Below, one piece after another: positions 36,016-44,524 of a DNA stretch of 64,000 nucleotides. The position numbers and the translations under genes are program-made. The stretch comes from Arthrobacter sp. zg-Y20 (GTDB lineage Bacteria; Actinomycetota; Actinomycetes; Actinomycetales; Micrococcaceae), in assembly GCF_030142075.1 (NCBI RefSeq), contig NZ_CP126241.1:1612001-1676000 (forward strand). The letters run 5' to 3'. The notes below the pieces were generated by a model that saw only the letters and a program-made list of their open reading frames with translations, was not told the origin of the DNA and made no database searches. Positions within the stretch are counted from its first letter, which is position 1; every line of letters begins with the position of its first letter.

Positions 36016-37053
36016 GTGGCACAACTGGAGCACCTGACAGAACGGACTCCCCAGGTATCCGTAAACGAACTGCTGCAGGGATTCTTCCCCTCGCCGCGCT
36101 TCGGCAGCGTGTCCTTTGATTCCTACCGGCCCGATCCGGCGCAGCCCTCGCAGGCGAAAGCCGTGGACGCCATGCGCTCCTTTGCAGCCGACGTCGACAC
36201 CCCCGAGCCCAGCGGATTCCGGAAGTTCTTCGGCGGCAAAAAGCCCGAGACCAAGGCCGGGTTCTACCTCGACGGCGGATTCGGCGTCGGCAAGACCCAC
36301 CTCCTCGCCTCGCTTTGGCATGCGGTGGAGGGCCCGAAGGCCTTCGGCACGTTCGTGGAATACACCAACCTGGTAGGCGCACTGTCCTTCCGCAAAACCG
36401 TGGACGCCCTGAGCACCTACAAGCTGGTCTGCATTGACGAGTTCGAGCTCGATGATCCGGGAGACACCGTGCTCATGTCCCGGCTGATGCGGGAACTGGC
36501 CGACGCCGGCGTCAAGCTCGCAGCCACGTCCAACACCCTGCCGGGCTCGCTGGGGGAGGGACGCTTTGCCGCCGTCGACTTCCAACGCGAAATCCAGGTC
36601 CTGGCCGACCAGTTCGATGTAGTCCGCATCGACGGCGAGGACTACCGCCACCGCGGCCTGCCCGAGTCCCCGGCGCCGCTGGACGACGCCGAGCTGGAGC
36701 AGCGGATGGAGTCCGAGTTCAGCGGCAAGACCGTGGCAGCCGATGACTTCTCCGAGCTGATCGCGCACCTGTCCAGCGTCCACCCCAGCCGCTACCGGCA
36801 GCTGATCGACGGTATCGACGCCGTCGTCTGGCGGAACGTACAGACCATCACCGAGCAGTCGGTGGCGCTGCGCTTCGTGGTCCTCGCGGACCGGTTGTAT
36901 GACAAGGACGTGCCGATCCTGGCCAGCGGCGTGCCGTTTGACCAGCTGTTCACGACGGAAATGATGGCCGGCGGGTACATGAAGAAGTATTTCCGTGCAG
37001 TCTCCCGCCTGACCGCACTGGCCCGGGAAGGTCAGACCGGCGAGGATTCCTAG
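36016..37053 (+). CDS. zapE: cell division protein ZapE (AFG1-like ATPase)
   Basis: 345 residues. Walker A is GFGVGKT (88-94) in FYLDGGFGVGKTHLLASL. Walker B is in YKLVCIDEFELDDPGDTVL, and sensor residues are in LAATSNTLPGSLGEGRF. The family ending RQLIDGIDAVVWRNVQTI and FDQLFTTEMMAGGYMKKYFR is present. In E. coli ZapE acts at the Z ring under stress; the actinobacterial role is less clear. Ends at a strong hairpin. Confidence 0.92.
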   Translation: MAQLEHLTERTPQVSVNELLQGFFPSPRFGSVSFDSYRPDPAQPSQAKAVDAMRSFAADVDTPEPSGFRKFFGGKKPETKAGFYLDGGFGVGKTHLLASLWHAVEGPKAFGTFVEYTNLVGALSFRKTVDALSTYKLVCIDEFELDDPGDTVLMSRLMRELADAGVKLAATSNTLPGSLGEGRFAAVDFQREIQVLADQFDVVRIDGEDYRHRGLPESPAPLDDAELEQRMESEFSGKTVAADDFSELIAHLSSVHPSRYRQLIDGIDAVVWRNVQTITEQSVALRFVVLADRLYDKDVPILASGVPFDQLFTTEMMAGGYMKKYFRAVSRLTALAREGQTGEDS

Positions 37054-37077
37054 CAAGATTCCCAGCAATTAAACGCG

Positions 37078-37115
37078 GAAGCGCCGGTGCCGCCTCGCGG
37101 CGGGACCGGCGCTTC
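37078..37115. terminator. bidirectional terminator between zapE and the antitoxin-like gene
   Basis: GAAGCGCCGGT (37078-37088) pairs perfectly with ACCGGCGCTTC (37105-37115), with an inner GCCGCC-TCG-CGGCGG. It is placed between convergent genes; TTGT follows. Confidence 0.8.
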
Positions 37116-37133
37116 TTGTCGTGCTCGTAAGAC

Positions 37134-37391
37134 TTACTGGACCGGAGGGGTTTGTCCGGGACCGTTGCCGGTTCCCGGCTCCTTGCCGCGGTTGGTCTTA
37201 TCAACCGCTTCGGAAACCTTGCTCTGGAGGCCATCAATCTTGCTGGAGTACTTGTGGCCCGTCTTCTGGTCCACGAAGTTGCCGGCCTGATCGATTCCGC
37301 CCTTGATCTTGTCGGCGTTCTCGCCCACAAATCCGGCGGCCTTGCCCTTCAGCTCTCCGGCCCTGCCCTTGAGCTCGTCAAATACAGACAC
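37134..37391 (-). CDS. MT0933-like antitoxin family protein
   Basis: 85 residues, highly charged and helical: DELKGRAGELKGKAAGFVGE, NADKIKGGIDQAGNFVDQKT and SKIDGLQSKVSEAVDK. This matches the small actinobacterial MT0933/Rv0909-type family annotated as antitoxins, though similar sequences also resemble CsbD-like stress proteins. No toxin gene is adjacent. AAGGAGG before ATG 37391 is a very strong ribosome site, implying high expression. Confidence 0.75.
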   Translation of the reverse strand: MSVFDELKGRAGELKGKAAGFVGENADKIKGGIDQAGNFVDQKTGHKYSSKIDGLQSKVSEAVDKTNRGKEPGTGNGPGQTPPVQ

Positions 37392-37511
37392 GGATCACCT
37401 CCTTTCACAGGGGAAACCCGCTCGTTTCCCGTTCCCCTCCATGGTAGGCCGTGGCGCTGGAGCGGCCAAGGGTTTATTTTGTGGGCGCAATTTTTCATCC
37501 CCGGCGCCTAG

Positions 37512-37523
37512 GCGGGGGGGGGG
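37512..37523. repeat. 12-G homopolymer
   Basis: An uninterrupted run of twelve G in an intergenic stretch. Length is prone to error in sequencing and to slippage in vivo. It lies over 100 bp upstream of the antitoxin-like gene. Confidence 0.9.
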
Positions 37524-37573
37524 GGAACTCGCGGCGGGGGGTCGGCAGGGTCGACAGGCCGGCTCAGGCGGTA

Positions 37574-37668
37574 TGCCTTGTGTACAGCTGATGCGGGCAA
37601 ATGCTGCTTCAGGGGGCGTCTGCTGTACGGGAGATGAGGCCGGCACCGCATCTGCTGTACACAAGGCA
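37574..37668. repeat. inverted-repeat element, copy B
   Basis: TGCCTTGTGTACAGC and TGATGCGG-like bases at 37574-37596 pair with 37646-37668 over 23 bp with one mismatch. A third related core, TCTGCTGTACGG, lies inside at 37619-37630. The arms share the CTT..GTACAG..GATGC core with the element at 10210-10274. No protein is encoded in the surrounding 37392-37720 stretch. Confidence 0.7.
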
Positions 37669-37720
37669 CAGCAGTGCGGACACAGCGCAGGGATTGGCAC
37701 CCCTCGGAAGCGCTTAAACG

Positions 37721-37755
37721 AAAGAAGGAACAGGCGAAAACCTGTTCCTTCTTTT
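37721..37755 (-). terminator. terminator of the leftward tRNA cluster
   Basis: AAAGAAGGAACAGG (37721-37734) pairs perfectly with CCTGTTCCTTCTTT (37741-37754) around a 6-nt loop. On the minus strand a short T-rich stretch follows. It lies just past the last tRNA-Gly. Confidence 0.8.
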
Positions 37756-37776
37756 CCGGCCTGAAAACCGGGGGAG

Positions 37777-37850
37777 AGCGGACGACGGGATTCGAACCCG
37801 CGACATCCACCTTGGCAAGGTGGTGCTCTAGCCAGCTGAGCTACGTCCGC
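37777..37850 (-). tRNA. tRNA-Gly (GCC)
   Basis: Full cloverleaf: acceptor GCGGACG/CGTCCGC, anticodon stem CCACC/GGTGG with loop TTGCCAA (anticodon GCC), and T arm with GGGTTCGAATCCC. No encoded CCA. Identical to the two other copies at 38002 and 38348. Confidence 0.97.
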
Positions 37851-37875
37851 AAATGTAGACAGTCGAAACTGTCCG

Positions 37876-37947
37876 TGCGCGATACTGGGATCGAACCAGT
37901 GACCTCTTCCGTGTCAGGGAAGCGCGCTACCGCTGCGCCAATCGCGC
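37876..37947 (-). tRNA. tRNA-Val (GAC)
   Basis: Acceptor GCGCGAT/ATCGCGC, anticodon stem CTTCC/GGAAG with loop CTGACAC (GAC), and T arm TGGTTCGATCCCA. No encoded CCA. Identical to the copy at 38103. Confidence 0.97.
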
Positions 37948-38001
37948 CCGGCTGCCCGGCCCGTTCAGGATTACTCCTGGAAAACCAAAGGCAGCAGGGA
38001 G

Positions 38002-38075
38002 AGCGGACGACGGGATTCGAACCCGCGACATCCACCTTGGCAAGGTGGTGCTCTAGCCAGCTGAGCTACGTCCGC
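38002..38075 (-). tRNA. tRNA-Gly (GCC), second copy
   Basis: Same 74-nt sequence as the copy at 37777, with anticodon GCC. Together with the following tRNA-Val it forms a second Gly-Val pair. Confidence 0.97.
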
Positions 38076-38102
38076 AAGAAAGCACTGAAAACAGTACTGT
38101 CG

Positions 38103-38174
38103 TGCGCGATACTGGGATCGAACCAGTGACCTCTTCCGTGTCAGGGAAGCGCGCTACCGCTGCGCCAATCGCGC
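38103..38174 (-). tRNA. tRNA-Val (GAC), second copy
   Basis: Same 72-nt sequence as the copy at 37876. The spacer to the neighbouring Gly gene differs from the first pair but also contains an ACTGT/ACAGT inverted repeat. Confidence 0.97.
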
Positions 38175-38203
38175 CCATAAATGGGTTTTGCTGCAATCCA
38201 CTG

Positions 38204-38277
38204 TGGAGGTGGGGACGGGATTCGAACCCGCGTATACGGCTTTGCAGGCCGCTGCCTCGCCTCTCGGCCACCCCACC
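38204..38277 (-). tRNA. tRNA-Cys (GCA)
   Basis: Acceptor GGTGGGG/CCCCACC, loop CTGCAAA (anticodon GCA), T arm GGGTTCGAATCCC, discriminator U. The 3' CCA is encoded in the DNA, unlike the Gly and Val copies around it. Confidence 0.96.
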
Positions 38278-38347
38278 GTAACCGCCGCGTGAAGCTTTGG
38301 CTGTCCGCCTCCGGGAGAACCAGGAGCGGCTTGTACAGTGACTTGCG

Positions 38348-38421
38348 AGCGGACGACGGGATTCGAACCCGCGACATCCACCTTGGCAAGGTGGTGCTCT
38401 AGCCAGCTGAGCTACGTCCGC
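38348..38421 (-). tRNA. tRNA-Gly (GCC), third copy
   Basis: Same sequence as the other Gly copies and the first gene of the leftward cluster, about 80 bp after its promoter. Confidence 0.97.
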
Positions 38422-38500
38422 ATTGAAGAAGTTAGGGGTTATTTGCCTCGGAACGCTTGCGCTTTCCGCGGCGAACCCCCGCTTTCCAACGAAGAAAAAC

Positions 38501-38528
38501 TCTATAGGACGTTTGCGGGTTCGTCCAA
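38501..38528 (-). promoter_or_regulatory. promoter of the leftward tRNA cluster
   Basis: On the minus strand, TTGGAC (38528-38523) and TATAGA (38506-38501) are spaced 16 bp, a good sigma-70-type pair. Transcription would begin about 70 nt before tRNA-Gly. Confidence 0.6.
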
Positions 38529-38562
38529 TCGGCACTGGTTGCGGTGCGGATCCTGAGACGGT

Positions 38563-38591
38563 TTGGACTCCCGCCGGATCTGGGCTAGGCT
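38563..38591 (+). promoter_or_regulatory. promoter of tRNA-Val (CAC)
   Basis: TTGGAC (38563-38568) and TAGGCT (38586-38591) with a 17-bp spacer. It is divergent from the leftward tRNA promoter and leaves an A-rich leader of about 80 nt before the tRNA. Confidence 0.6.
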
Positions 38592-38676
38592 CTTTACTCG
38601 TTGGAGTGCTTACGGGCACACCGGCAGGCAACAGAACAAGAAATAGACAAGAAGTAGAAAAAAAACAGCAAAAGCT

Positions 38677-38751
38677 GGGCGATTGGCGCAGTGGTAGCGC
38701 GCTTCGTTCACACCGAAGAGGTCACTGGTTCGAACCCAGTATCGCCCACCA
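38677..38751 (+). tRNA. tRNA-Val (CAC)
   Basis: Acceptor GGGCGAT/ATCGCCC, anticodon stem CTTCG/CGAAG with loop TTCACAC (CAC), T arm TGGTTCGAACCCA, discriminator A, and an encoded CCA at 38749-38751. It decodes GUG, complementing the GAC isoacceptor. Confidence 0.97.
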
Positions 38752-38756
38752 GCACA

Positions 38757-38795
38757 GGCCGTCACTTTCCTTACGGGAAGGTGGCGGCCTTTTTT
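38757..38795 (+). terminator. Rho-independent terminator after tRNA-Val (CAC)
   Basis: GGCCGTCAC pairs with GTGGCGGCC (one G-U), with inner TCC/GGA pairing, followed by six T residues at 38790-38795. The clearest U-tract terminator in the window. Confidence 0.9.
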
Positions 38796-38891
38796 GTGTC
38801 TGGGCGCTTCCATATCCCGTCCGGCAGGCGCATGCTGTGCAGTCGGAACAGAAACCTGGACCACTGGACACCACCGGGACGAAGGGGCGCG

Positions 38892-39569
38892 ATGCCGCAG
38901 CCGATGCCGCAGCCGGAGACCAGCCAGCTGGAAAATCTCCTGAAGGGGCTGCTGGCCACGCCAACTGCCCGCCTGCCCTATCAGGACAATGTGCTGCTGC
39001 GTTCCTATCTGCTCCAACGGCCCGCGGGCAACGTGATCATCTACAACTCGCCCGGGATCGGCAGCGCGCATCAAGCCATTGAGGAGCTGGGCGGTGCAGT
39101 CCGGCTGCTGATCAATCACGCCCATGAAGCCATGTACGGCGCTCCGGGGCTGGATGTGCCGGTATATGTGCACTCCCGAGACCGGGCCGAGGTGGCTTCC
39201 GCCATGGAGGTAGCCGGCGTGTTCGAGGACCGGCAAATGATCGACGGCGACCTGGAAGTGATTCCGACACCGGGCCACACAGCCGGCACCGCCAGCTATT
39301 TATGGGACAGCGGCAACGGTCGGTTCCTGTTCACCGGAGATTTCCTCTGGATTGAGCACGGCGAATGGAAGGCCGTGGTCCTGGACCCCTCGCTGCGGCA
39401 GGCCTACCTCGACAGCCTGGCACTGGTCCGTGAGCTCGATTTCGATGTCCTTGTACCGTGGGGGACCACCGACGACGGCCCTCCGTTCGCACTGGCCGGC
39501 ACCAGGGCGGAGATCCGCAGCCGGGTGGACGCAGTGATCAACCGCGTTCGGGCCGGGGGCACACGGTAG
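38892..39569 (+). CDS. MBL-fold metallo-hydrolase-like protein, degenerate metal site
   Basis: 225 residues from ATG 38892, with GAAGGGG before it. The metallo-beta-lactamase fold is recognisable: VRLLINHAHEAMYG (normally HxHxDH), EVIPTPGHTAGTASYLW (third-His motif intact) and LFTGDFLWIEHGEW (bridging Asp). The HxHxDH motif is reduced to HAHEAM, lacking the usual Asp and third His, so one metal may be lost. Activity uncertain. Confidence 0.75.
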   Translation: MPQPMPQPETSQLENLLKGLLATPTARLPYQDNVLLRSYLLQRPAGNVIIYNSPGIGSAHQAIEELGGAVRLLINHAHEAMYGAPGLDVPVYVHSRDRAEVASAMEVAGVFEDRQMIDGDLEVIPTPGHTAGTASYLWDSGNGRFLFTGDFLWIEHGEWKAVVLDPSLRQAYLDSLALVRELDFDVLVPWGTTDDGPPFALAGTRAEIRSRVDAVINRVRAGGTR

Positions 39570-39658
39570 AGGCCAGCTGCATGAGGCGGTCCGGACACAA
39601 GGTCCGTCCCGGCAGCCCCTGAACCCGGAGTGTCACCGCCGGGTGGCAGACTGGAAAC

Positions 39659-40573
39659 ATGACTGAACCAGCATTGGCACACGCTACCGAATACGGACGG
39701 ATGTACTCGCGGTCGCTCTCGGAGCCGCCCACGGTGCCCTCTATTACTACGGTGATCGCCCAGGGCTCCACCTCCCTGGACGGCTGGCACAGTTACATGG
39801 CGGCCTCCGCCGTCGTCAAGGATCCCAAGCTCAGTGCCGCCCTGGGGAACCCTTCCGCGCTGCGCGGCGTGGTCAAGGATGCTTCCTCCGCCTCTGAACG
39901 CTACCGCGACGCCGCGGCCGAGCGGGGCACGCGCGTGCACTTCTACGCCGAGCAGGTTGCCCTTCGGGCCCTGGACCGCCCGCATGAGTTGGAACGTGCC
40001 AGGGAAGACCTGGCCTCGCGCGGCGAGCACCAGTTCGCGGACCGGTTCGATGAGTGGTGGAAACTCTACGAGGTCCAGCCCATCGCTCCCGAGATCACCG
40101 TCTGGAACGCCGAGGTTGGTTACGCCGGGACCCTGGACCTGGTGGCGCGGATCGGCGGACGGCTGTGCCTGATCGACTACAAAACCAAAAAGACGGACCG
40201 GGACGGCCAGGTGAAGCCGCTGGATGACAAGGTGGTGATGCAGCTGGTGGCCGGCATGAAGGCGCAGGAATCCCTGGTCGACGCCGGCGCCGGCACCTGG
40301 GAGCCCTGGGCTTACGGACAGGAACCGCTGCTGCTCGGTGTCGCCGTGGGGCAGACCGAGGTGCGGCCCATGCGCGCCAACCCCGCGGTACTGCCGCAGC
40401 ACTGGTTCAAGTTCTGCGCCCTGCGGCGGGTCTGGCAGACCAGCATGGATGCCATCGGGGCGGGCCGGGCACTGCTTCCCGTGCCGCCGCCGCCGGTTGG
40501 TGCGCACGCTGCTCCGGCACCGGAGGCCCCCATCCAGCCCTCGGCCGTCCCGGCGGGCGGCGGAGCCAACTAG
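39659..40573 (+). CDS. PD-(D/E)XK nuclease-superfamily protein
   Basis: 304 residues. The core VGYAGTLDLVARIGG followed by RLCLIDYKTKK is the RecB-like D...D-x-K active site (Asp in GTLDL; Asp and Lys in IDYKT). RGTRVHFYAEQVAL upstream supplies the usual RG..vH helix. The Pro/Ala-rich tail (about the last 40 residues) looks disordered. Not fused to a helicase; the DNA or RNA target is unknown. 45 bp upstream of def. Confidence 0.75.
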   Translation: MTEPALAHATEYGRMYSRSLSEPPTVPSITTVIAQGSTSLDGWHSYMAASAVVKDPKLSAALGNPSALRGVVKDASSASERYRDAAAERGTRVHFYAEQVALRALDRPHELERAREDLASRGEHQFADRFDEWWKLYEVQPIAPEITVWNAEVGYAGTLDLVARIGGRLCLIDYKTKKTDRDGQVKPLDDKVVMQLVAGMKAQESLVDAGAGTWEPWAYGQEPLLLGVAVGQTEVRPMRANPAVLPQHWFKFCALRRVWQTSMDAIGAGRALLPVPPPPVGAHAAPAPEAPIQPSAVPAGGGAN

Positions 40574-40617
40574 ACTGGATTCGATCCCAAGCAGCAACAG
40601 TAAGGAACGAACACCCG

Positions 40618-41232
40618 ATGGCCATCCTCACTATCCGCACCCTCGGCGACCCGGTCCTTCGGACCCGGGCCGAAGACGTCACCGATTTTGGCCCGGAACT
40701 GGCCAAGCTGGTAGCGGACATGGAGGAAACCATGGAGGACGTCGACGGCGCCGGCCTGGCCGCGCCGCAGGTGGGCGTCAGCCTGCGGGTCTTCACCTAC
40801 CGTGTGGGCGGCCAGTCGGGCCACGTGGTCAATCCCGTCCTGGAACTGAGCGAAGACCGGCAGGAAGAGCAGCTGGAGGGCTGCCTGTCCATTCCCGGCC
40901 TCGGCTACCGGGCACCGCGCTTCCGCTGGGCTCGCGTCACCGGAGTAGACCTGCACGGCAACCCGATCAGCATCGAGGGCGAAGGGTTGCTTGCCCGCTG
41001 CTTCCAGCACGAAACCGACCATCTGAACGGCTCCCTGTACATTGACCGGCTCGAGGGCGAGGACCGCAAGGAAGCACTGCGTGCCATCCGCCAGCGTGAA
41101 TACGACGCCGTGGCCGCACGCACCGTCAGCGAGCGTGCGCAGAGCGTCGGGTCCTCCTTCGGCGGGGGTTCGGTTGGTGCTGGCTCCTTTGGCGGCGGGT
41201 CCTTCGGGTCCGGCGCCAAGGCAGGGGCCTAG
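40618..41232 (+). CDS. def: peptide deformylase with Gly/Ser-rich tail
   Basis: 204 residues. Removes the formyl group from new proteins. The three metal-site motifs are intact: GAGLAAPQ (44-51), EGCLS (C89) and HETDH (131-135). After the catalytic domain comes an unusual tail of about 30 residues rich in Gly, Ser and Phe (SSFGGGSVGAGSFGGG), not part of the enzyme fold. Followed by fmt 5 bp later. Confidence 0.95.
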   Translation: MAILTIRTLGDPVLRTRAEDVTDFGPELAKLVADMEETMEDVDGAGLAAPQVGVSLRVFTYRVGGQSGHVVNPVLELSEDRQEEQLEGCLSIPGLGYRAPRFRWARVTGVDLHGNPISIEGEGLLARCFQHETDHLNGSLYIDRLEGEDRKEALRAIRQREYDAVAARTVSERAQSVGSSFGGGSVGAGSFGGGSFGSGAKAGA

Positions 41233-41237
41233 TCCGC

Positions 41238-42173
41238 GTGGCGCTTCGAGTTCTTTTCGCCGGCACCCCGTCGGTGGCCGTGCCGTCCCTGGATGCCCTC
41301 GTGGAGGCCGGGTTCGACGTTGTTGGCGTCCTGACCCGGCCCGACGCACCGCTGGGCCGCAAGAAGGTCCTGACCCCGTCGCCGGTGGCCGCCCGTGCCC
41401 AGGAGCTGGGCCTGCCGGTGATCCGCGCATCCAAGGTGGACGATGAAGCCATTGCCGCCATCGCCGCCCTGGAGCCCGACGTCGCAGCCATTGTTGCTTA
41501 CGGCGCCCTGGTTCCGGCCCGGGCCCTGACCGTGCCGCGGCACGGCTGGATCAACCTGCACTTTTCCCTGCTGCCGGCCTGGCGCGGAGCCGCTCCCGTG
41601 CAGCACGCCGTGATTGCCGGAGACGATGTCACCGGTGCCTCCACCTTCCTGCTGGAAACCGGTCTGGACACCGGCCCGGTGTACGGCACCATGACCGAAA
41701 CCGTCCGGCCGGAGGACACCAGCGGAGACCTGCTGGAACGGCTCTCGCACTCCGGTGCGGTGCTCCTGGCCCAGACCCTCAGCGCCGTGGACGCCGGTGC
41801 CGCCGTCGCCGTCCCGCAGCAGGGTGACATCACCCTGGCTCCCAAGCTGACCATCGACGATGCCCGCGTGGACTGGCAGCAGCCCGCCCTGGCTATCCGC
41901 CGAAGGATCAACGGCGTCACCCCCGAACCCGGCGCCTGGACCGGCTGGGACGGCGCCCGGTTCAAGATCGGCGCCGCAGCCCTGCGCCCCGACGTCACAG
42001 ACCTGCTCCCCGGCCAGGTCCGATTCAGCGGCGGCGGCAGCGCTGCCGCCCTGGTGGGCACCGGATCGCACGCCCTGGAACTGCTGCGGGTACAGCCTGC
42101 GGGCAAGAAAATGATGCCGGGGGCCGACTGGGCCCGCGGCCTCGCCAACCGTGAGGACGTGGTCTTCGAATGA
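41238..42173 (+). CDS. fmt: methionyl-tRNA formyltransferase
   Basis: 311 residues from GTG 41238. Formylates initiator Met-tRNA. Markers are VLFAGTPSVAVPSLDAL, the 10-formyl-THF-binding HFSLLPAWRGAAPVQHAVI (N, H and D region), and the C-terminal OB fold. In the def-fmt-rsmB order common to bacteria. Its stop overlaps rsmB (ATGA). Confidence 0.96.
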   Translation: MALRVLFAGTPSVAVPSLDALVEAGFDVVGVLTRPDAPLGRKKVLTPSPVAARAQELGLPVIRASKVDDEAIAAIAALEPDVAAIVAYGALVPARALTVPRHGWINLHFSLLPAWRGAAPVQHAVIAGDDVTGASTFLLETGLDTGPVYGTMTETVRPEDTSGDLLERLSHSGAVLLAQTLSAVDAGAAVAVPQQGDITLAPKLTIDDARVDWQQPALAIRRRINGVTPEPGAWTGWDGARFKIGAAALRPDVTDLLPGQVRFSGGGSAAALVGTGSHALELLRVQPAGKKMMPGADWARGLANREDVVFE

Positions 42174-43657
42174 CCTCCCAGAATTCCCGTAACGAAAAGG
42201 GCCACGAACGCCGCCGCGCCGCTGTGAAGACCCGCACCGCCGCAGCACCCGGCCAGCGCACCCGTGCTGCCGATCCCGCCCGGCTGGTGGCCTTCGAGGT
42301 GCTCCGCGCGGTTTCCGGTGAGGACGCCTACGCCAACCTGGTGCTGCCCAAGAGCATCCGCAAGCACCGCCTGGACAAGCGCGACGCCGGGTTCGCCACT
42401 GAGCTGGCCTACGGCGCGCTGCGCGGCCAGGGCACCTACGACGCCATCCTGGCCAAGTGCGTGGACCGGCCGCTGGAACGCCTGGATCCCGCAGTGCTTG
42501 ATGCCCTGCGGATCGGCGTCCACCAGCTGCTCGCGATGCGGGTGCCGGCCCATGCTGCCCTGGACCAGACCGTGGGCCTGGCCCGCGCCGTCATCGGCGC
42601 CGGACCTTCCGCCCTGATCAATGCCGTGCTGCGCAAGGTTTCGGCCCGCAGCATGGAGGACTGGGTCCAGCTGCTCACCGAAGGTGAACCGGACGCCGTG
42701 AAGCGCTCCGCCATTGAACACAGCCACCCGGAATGGATTGTCCGCGCCCTGCGCCAGTCCCTGGTGGCGCACGGGCGCAGCGTGGACGAAATCACTGACC
42801 TGCTGCGTGCCGACAACGACGCGCCCGTAGTGAACCTGGTGGCCCTGCCCGGCCTCGGAGATCTGGACGAAGCCCGGAAAGCCGGCGCCGTGGACGGGGA
42901 ACTCGTAAAGGATTCCGCGCTCTTCTCCGCCGGCGACGTCGGGCGCCTGGACTCTGTGCGCGCCGGCACCACGCGGGTGCAGGACGCCGGCTCCCAGCTG
43001 GTGGCCCGGGCCCTGGCCGAACTGAAACTCGACGGTTCCTCCATCGATGAGGACGGCGTGGAGAAGTGGCTGGACATGTGTGCCGGCCCCGGCGGCAAAG
43101 CCGCGCTGCTCGCGGCCCTGGCCCACGAACAGGGCGCCGTCCTGCTGGCCAACGAACCGGCCCCGCACCGTGCCCAGCTGGTTCGGCAAGCCCTGGAAGC
43201 CGTACCGGGGGAGACCTGGAACGTACGCACCGGGGACGGCCGCACCATTGCCGAGGACTACCCCGAAACCTTTGACCGGATCCTGGTAGACGCTCCCTGC
43301 ACCGGACTGGGCGCCCTGCGCCGCCGGCCCGAGTCGCGCTGGCGCCGCCAGCCCGGCGACGTCGGCGAACTGGGCATCCTGCAGCGCGAACTGCTGACCA
43401 CCGCCGTCGACGCCGTGAAGCCCGGCGGTGTGGTGGCCTACGTGACCTGCTCCCCGCACCCGGCCGAAACCACCGCCGTCGTCTCCGACGTGATGCGCAA
43501 GCGCAACGACCTCGAACTGCTCGACGCCGGTGCCGCCCTGGATGCGGTCAGCCTGCCCGGTGCGCTGGAGGCCGGACATGAGTCCACCGCCCAGCTGTGG
43601 CCGCACATCCATGCGACCGACGCCATGTTCCTGGCGCTCATCCGCCGCAAGATCTAG
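42170..43657 (+). CDS. rsmB: 16S rRNA m5C967 methyltransferase
   Basis: 495 residues. An N-terminal NusB-like RNA-binding domain ([20 protein letters not shown]) precedes the Rossmann methyltransferase: [20 protein letters not shown] (SAM), [20 protein letters not shown] and [13 protein letters not shown] (catalytic Cys). Overlaps fmt by 4 bp. The last part of the gene and the spacer before rpe contain two GCCGCAAGATC repeats. Confidence 0.95.
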   Translation: MTSQNSRNEKGHERRRAAVKTRTAAAPGQRTRAADPARLVAFEVLRAVSGEDAYANLVLPKSIRKHRLDKRDAGFATELAYGALRGQGTYDAILAKCVDRPLERLDPAVLDALRIGVHQLLAMRVPAHAALDQTVGLARAVIGAGPSALINAVLRKVSARSMEDWVQLLTEGEPDAVKRSAIEHSHPEWIVRALRQSLVAHGRSVDEITDLLRADNDAPVVNLVALPGLGDLDEARKAGAVDGELVKDSALFSAGDVGRLDSVRAGTTRVQDAGSQLVARALAELKLDGSSIDEDGVEKWLDMCAGPGGKAALLAALAHEQGAVLLANEPAPHRAQLVRQALEAVPGETWNVRTGDGRTIAEDYPETFDRILVDAPCTGLGALRRRPESRWRRQPGDVGELGILQRELLTTAVDAVKPGGVVAYVTCSPHPAETTAVVSDVMRKRNDLELLDAGAALDAVSLPGALEAGHESTAQLWPHIHATDAMFLALIRRKI

Positions 43658-43701
43658 CCAGCCGCCGCAAGATCCAACCAGTCCTAGCCAGGGAGACACA
43701 C

Positions 43702-44370
43702 GTGAGCAAGTGCTGCATCAACCCGAGCATCCTCTCGGCCGATTTCGTCAATCTTGAAGCCGAGCTGGAGCGGATCAGCGCTGCCGACGCCGTCCACGTG
43801 GACGTGATGGACAACCACTTCGTACCGAACCTGACCATCGGTCTGCCCGTGGTGGAGCGGATCCAGCAGGTGTCCAAGCTGCCGCTGGATGCTCACCTGA
43901 TGATTTCCGACGTCGACCGCTGGGCACCGCTGTATGCGGAGGCGGGTCTGGCCTCGGTCACGTTCCATGTGGAGGCCTCGACGGCGCCCATCAAGCTGGC
44001 ACGCGACCTGCGGGACCGCGGTGCCAAGGCCGGGATGGCGCTGCGCCCGGCCACCCCGGTGGAACCGTACCTGGACATGCTGCCCGAACTGGACATGTTG
44101 CTGATCATGACGGTGGAGCCGGGCTTCGGCGGGCAGAAGTTCTTGGACGTCACCCTGCCCAAGATCCGCCGTGCCGCTGACGCGGTGCGCGGGTCCGGCC
44201 TGCCGCTGGCCATCCAGGTGGACGGGGGAATCTCTGCGGAAACCATCGAGCGGGCCGCCGAGGCCGGTGCGAATGTCTTTGTGGCCGGGTCCGCCGTCTA
44301 CGGATCAGGTGATCCTAATGACGCTATCCGTAAACTGCGCGCTTCGGCCGAAGCAGCTGTGCAAGAATAG
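43702..44370 (+). CDS. rpe: ribulose-phosphate 3-epimerase
   Basis: 222 residues from GTG 43702, with GGGAGA upstream. Interconverts Ru5P and Xu5P. Features: [40 protein letters not shown] (metal His and Asp), [12 protein letters not shown] and [12 protein letters not shown]. Ru5P is also a riboflavin precursor, and the rib genes follow directly after the riboswitch. Confidence 0.95.
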   Translation: MSKCCINPSILSADFVNLEAELERISAADAVHVDVMDNHFVPNLTIGLPVVERIQQVSKLPLDAHLMISDVDRWAPLYAEAGLASVTFHVEASTAPIKLARDLRDRGAKAGMALRPATPVEPYLDMLPELDMLLIMTVEPGFGGQKFLDVTLPKIRRAADAVRGSGLPLAIQVDGGISAETIERAAEAGANVFVAGSAVYGSGDPNDAIRKLRASAEAAVQE

Positions 44371-44382
44371 TTCCTAACAAAA

Positions 44383-44524
44383 CGTGCTCCGGGGTCGGTG
44401 TAATTCCGAACCGGCGGTTATAGTCCGCGACCCGCACTGCTGAACCGAGTTTCTCGGGGAAGCGGTTCGGTTGAATCGGTGAAATTCCGATACCGACAGT
44501 TAAAGTCTGGATGGGAGAAGCACG
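44383..44524 (+). ncRNA. FMN riboswitch (RFN element)
   Basis: The closing stem pairs CGTGCTCC with the GAGAAGCACG end. The conserved arms are GGTCGGTGTAATTCCGAACC, GGCGGTTATAGTCCGCGACC, and GATGGGAGAAGCACG. This is a near-complete RFN consensus. It lies 200 nt upstream of ribM and should repress the rib operon when FMN is plentiful. A possible expression-platform hairpin is GGGGACCCG-TTT-CGGGATCCCC (44564-44585); no U tract follows, so control may be at another step. Confidence 0.95.

Noticed and set aside
37777-38421. Regularly repeated blocks that could suggest a CRISPR array
   Set aside because: The repeated units are full tRNA genes; spacers are few and unequal and no cas genes are present.
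37674-38631. Open frames running through the tRNA cluster on both strands, with repeated peptides
   Set aside because: The repeats are simply translations of identical tRNA genes.
37777-38751. tRNA locus as an integration site for a mobile element
   Set aside because: No integrase, no duplicated tRNA 3' end flanking foreign genes, and neighbours are core genes.
41498-43699. A 733-codon frame antisense to fmt and rsmB
   Set aside because: Composition is low-complexity Gly/Gln/His without domains; fmt and rsmB are certain.
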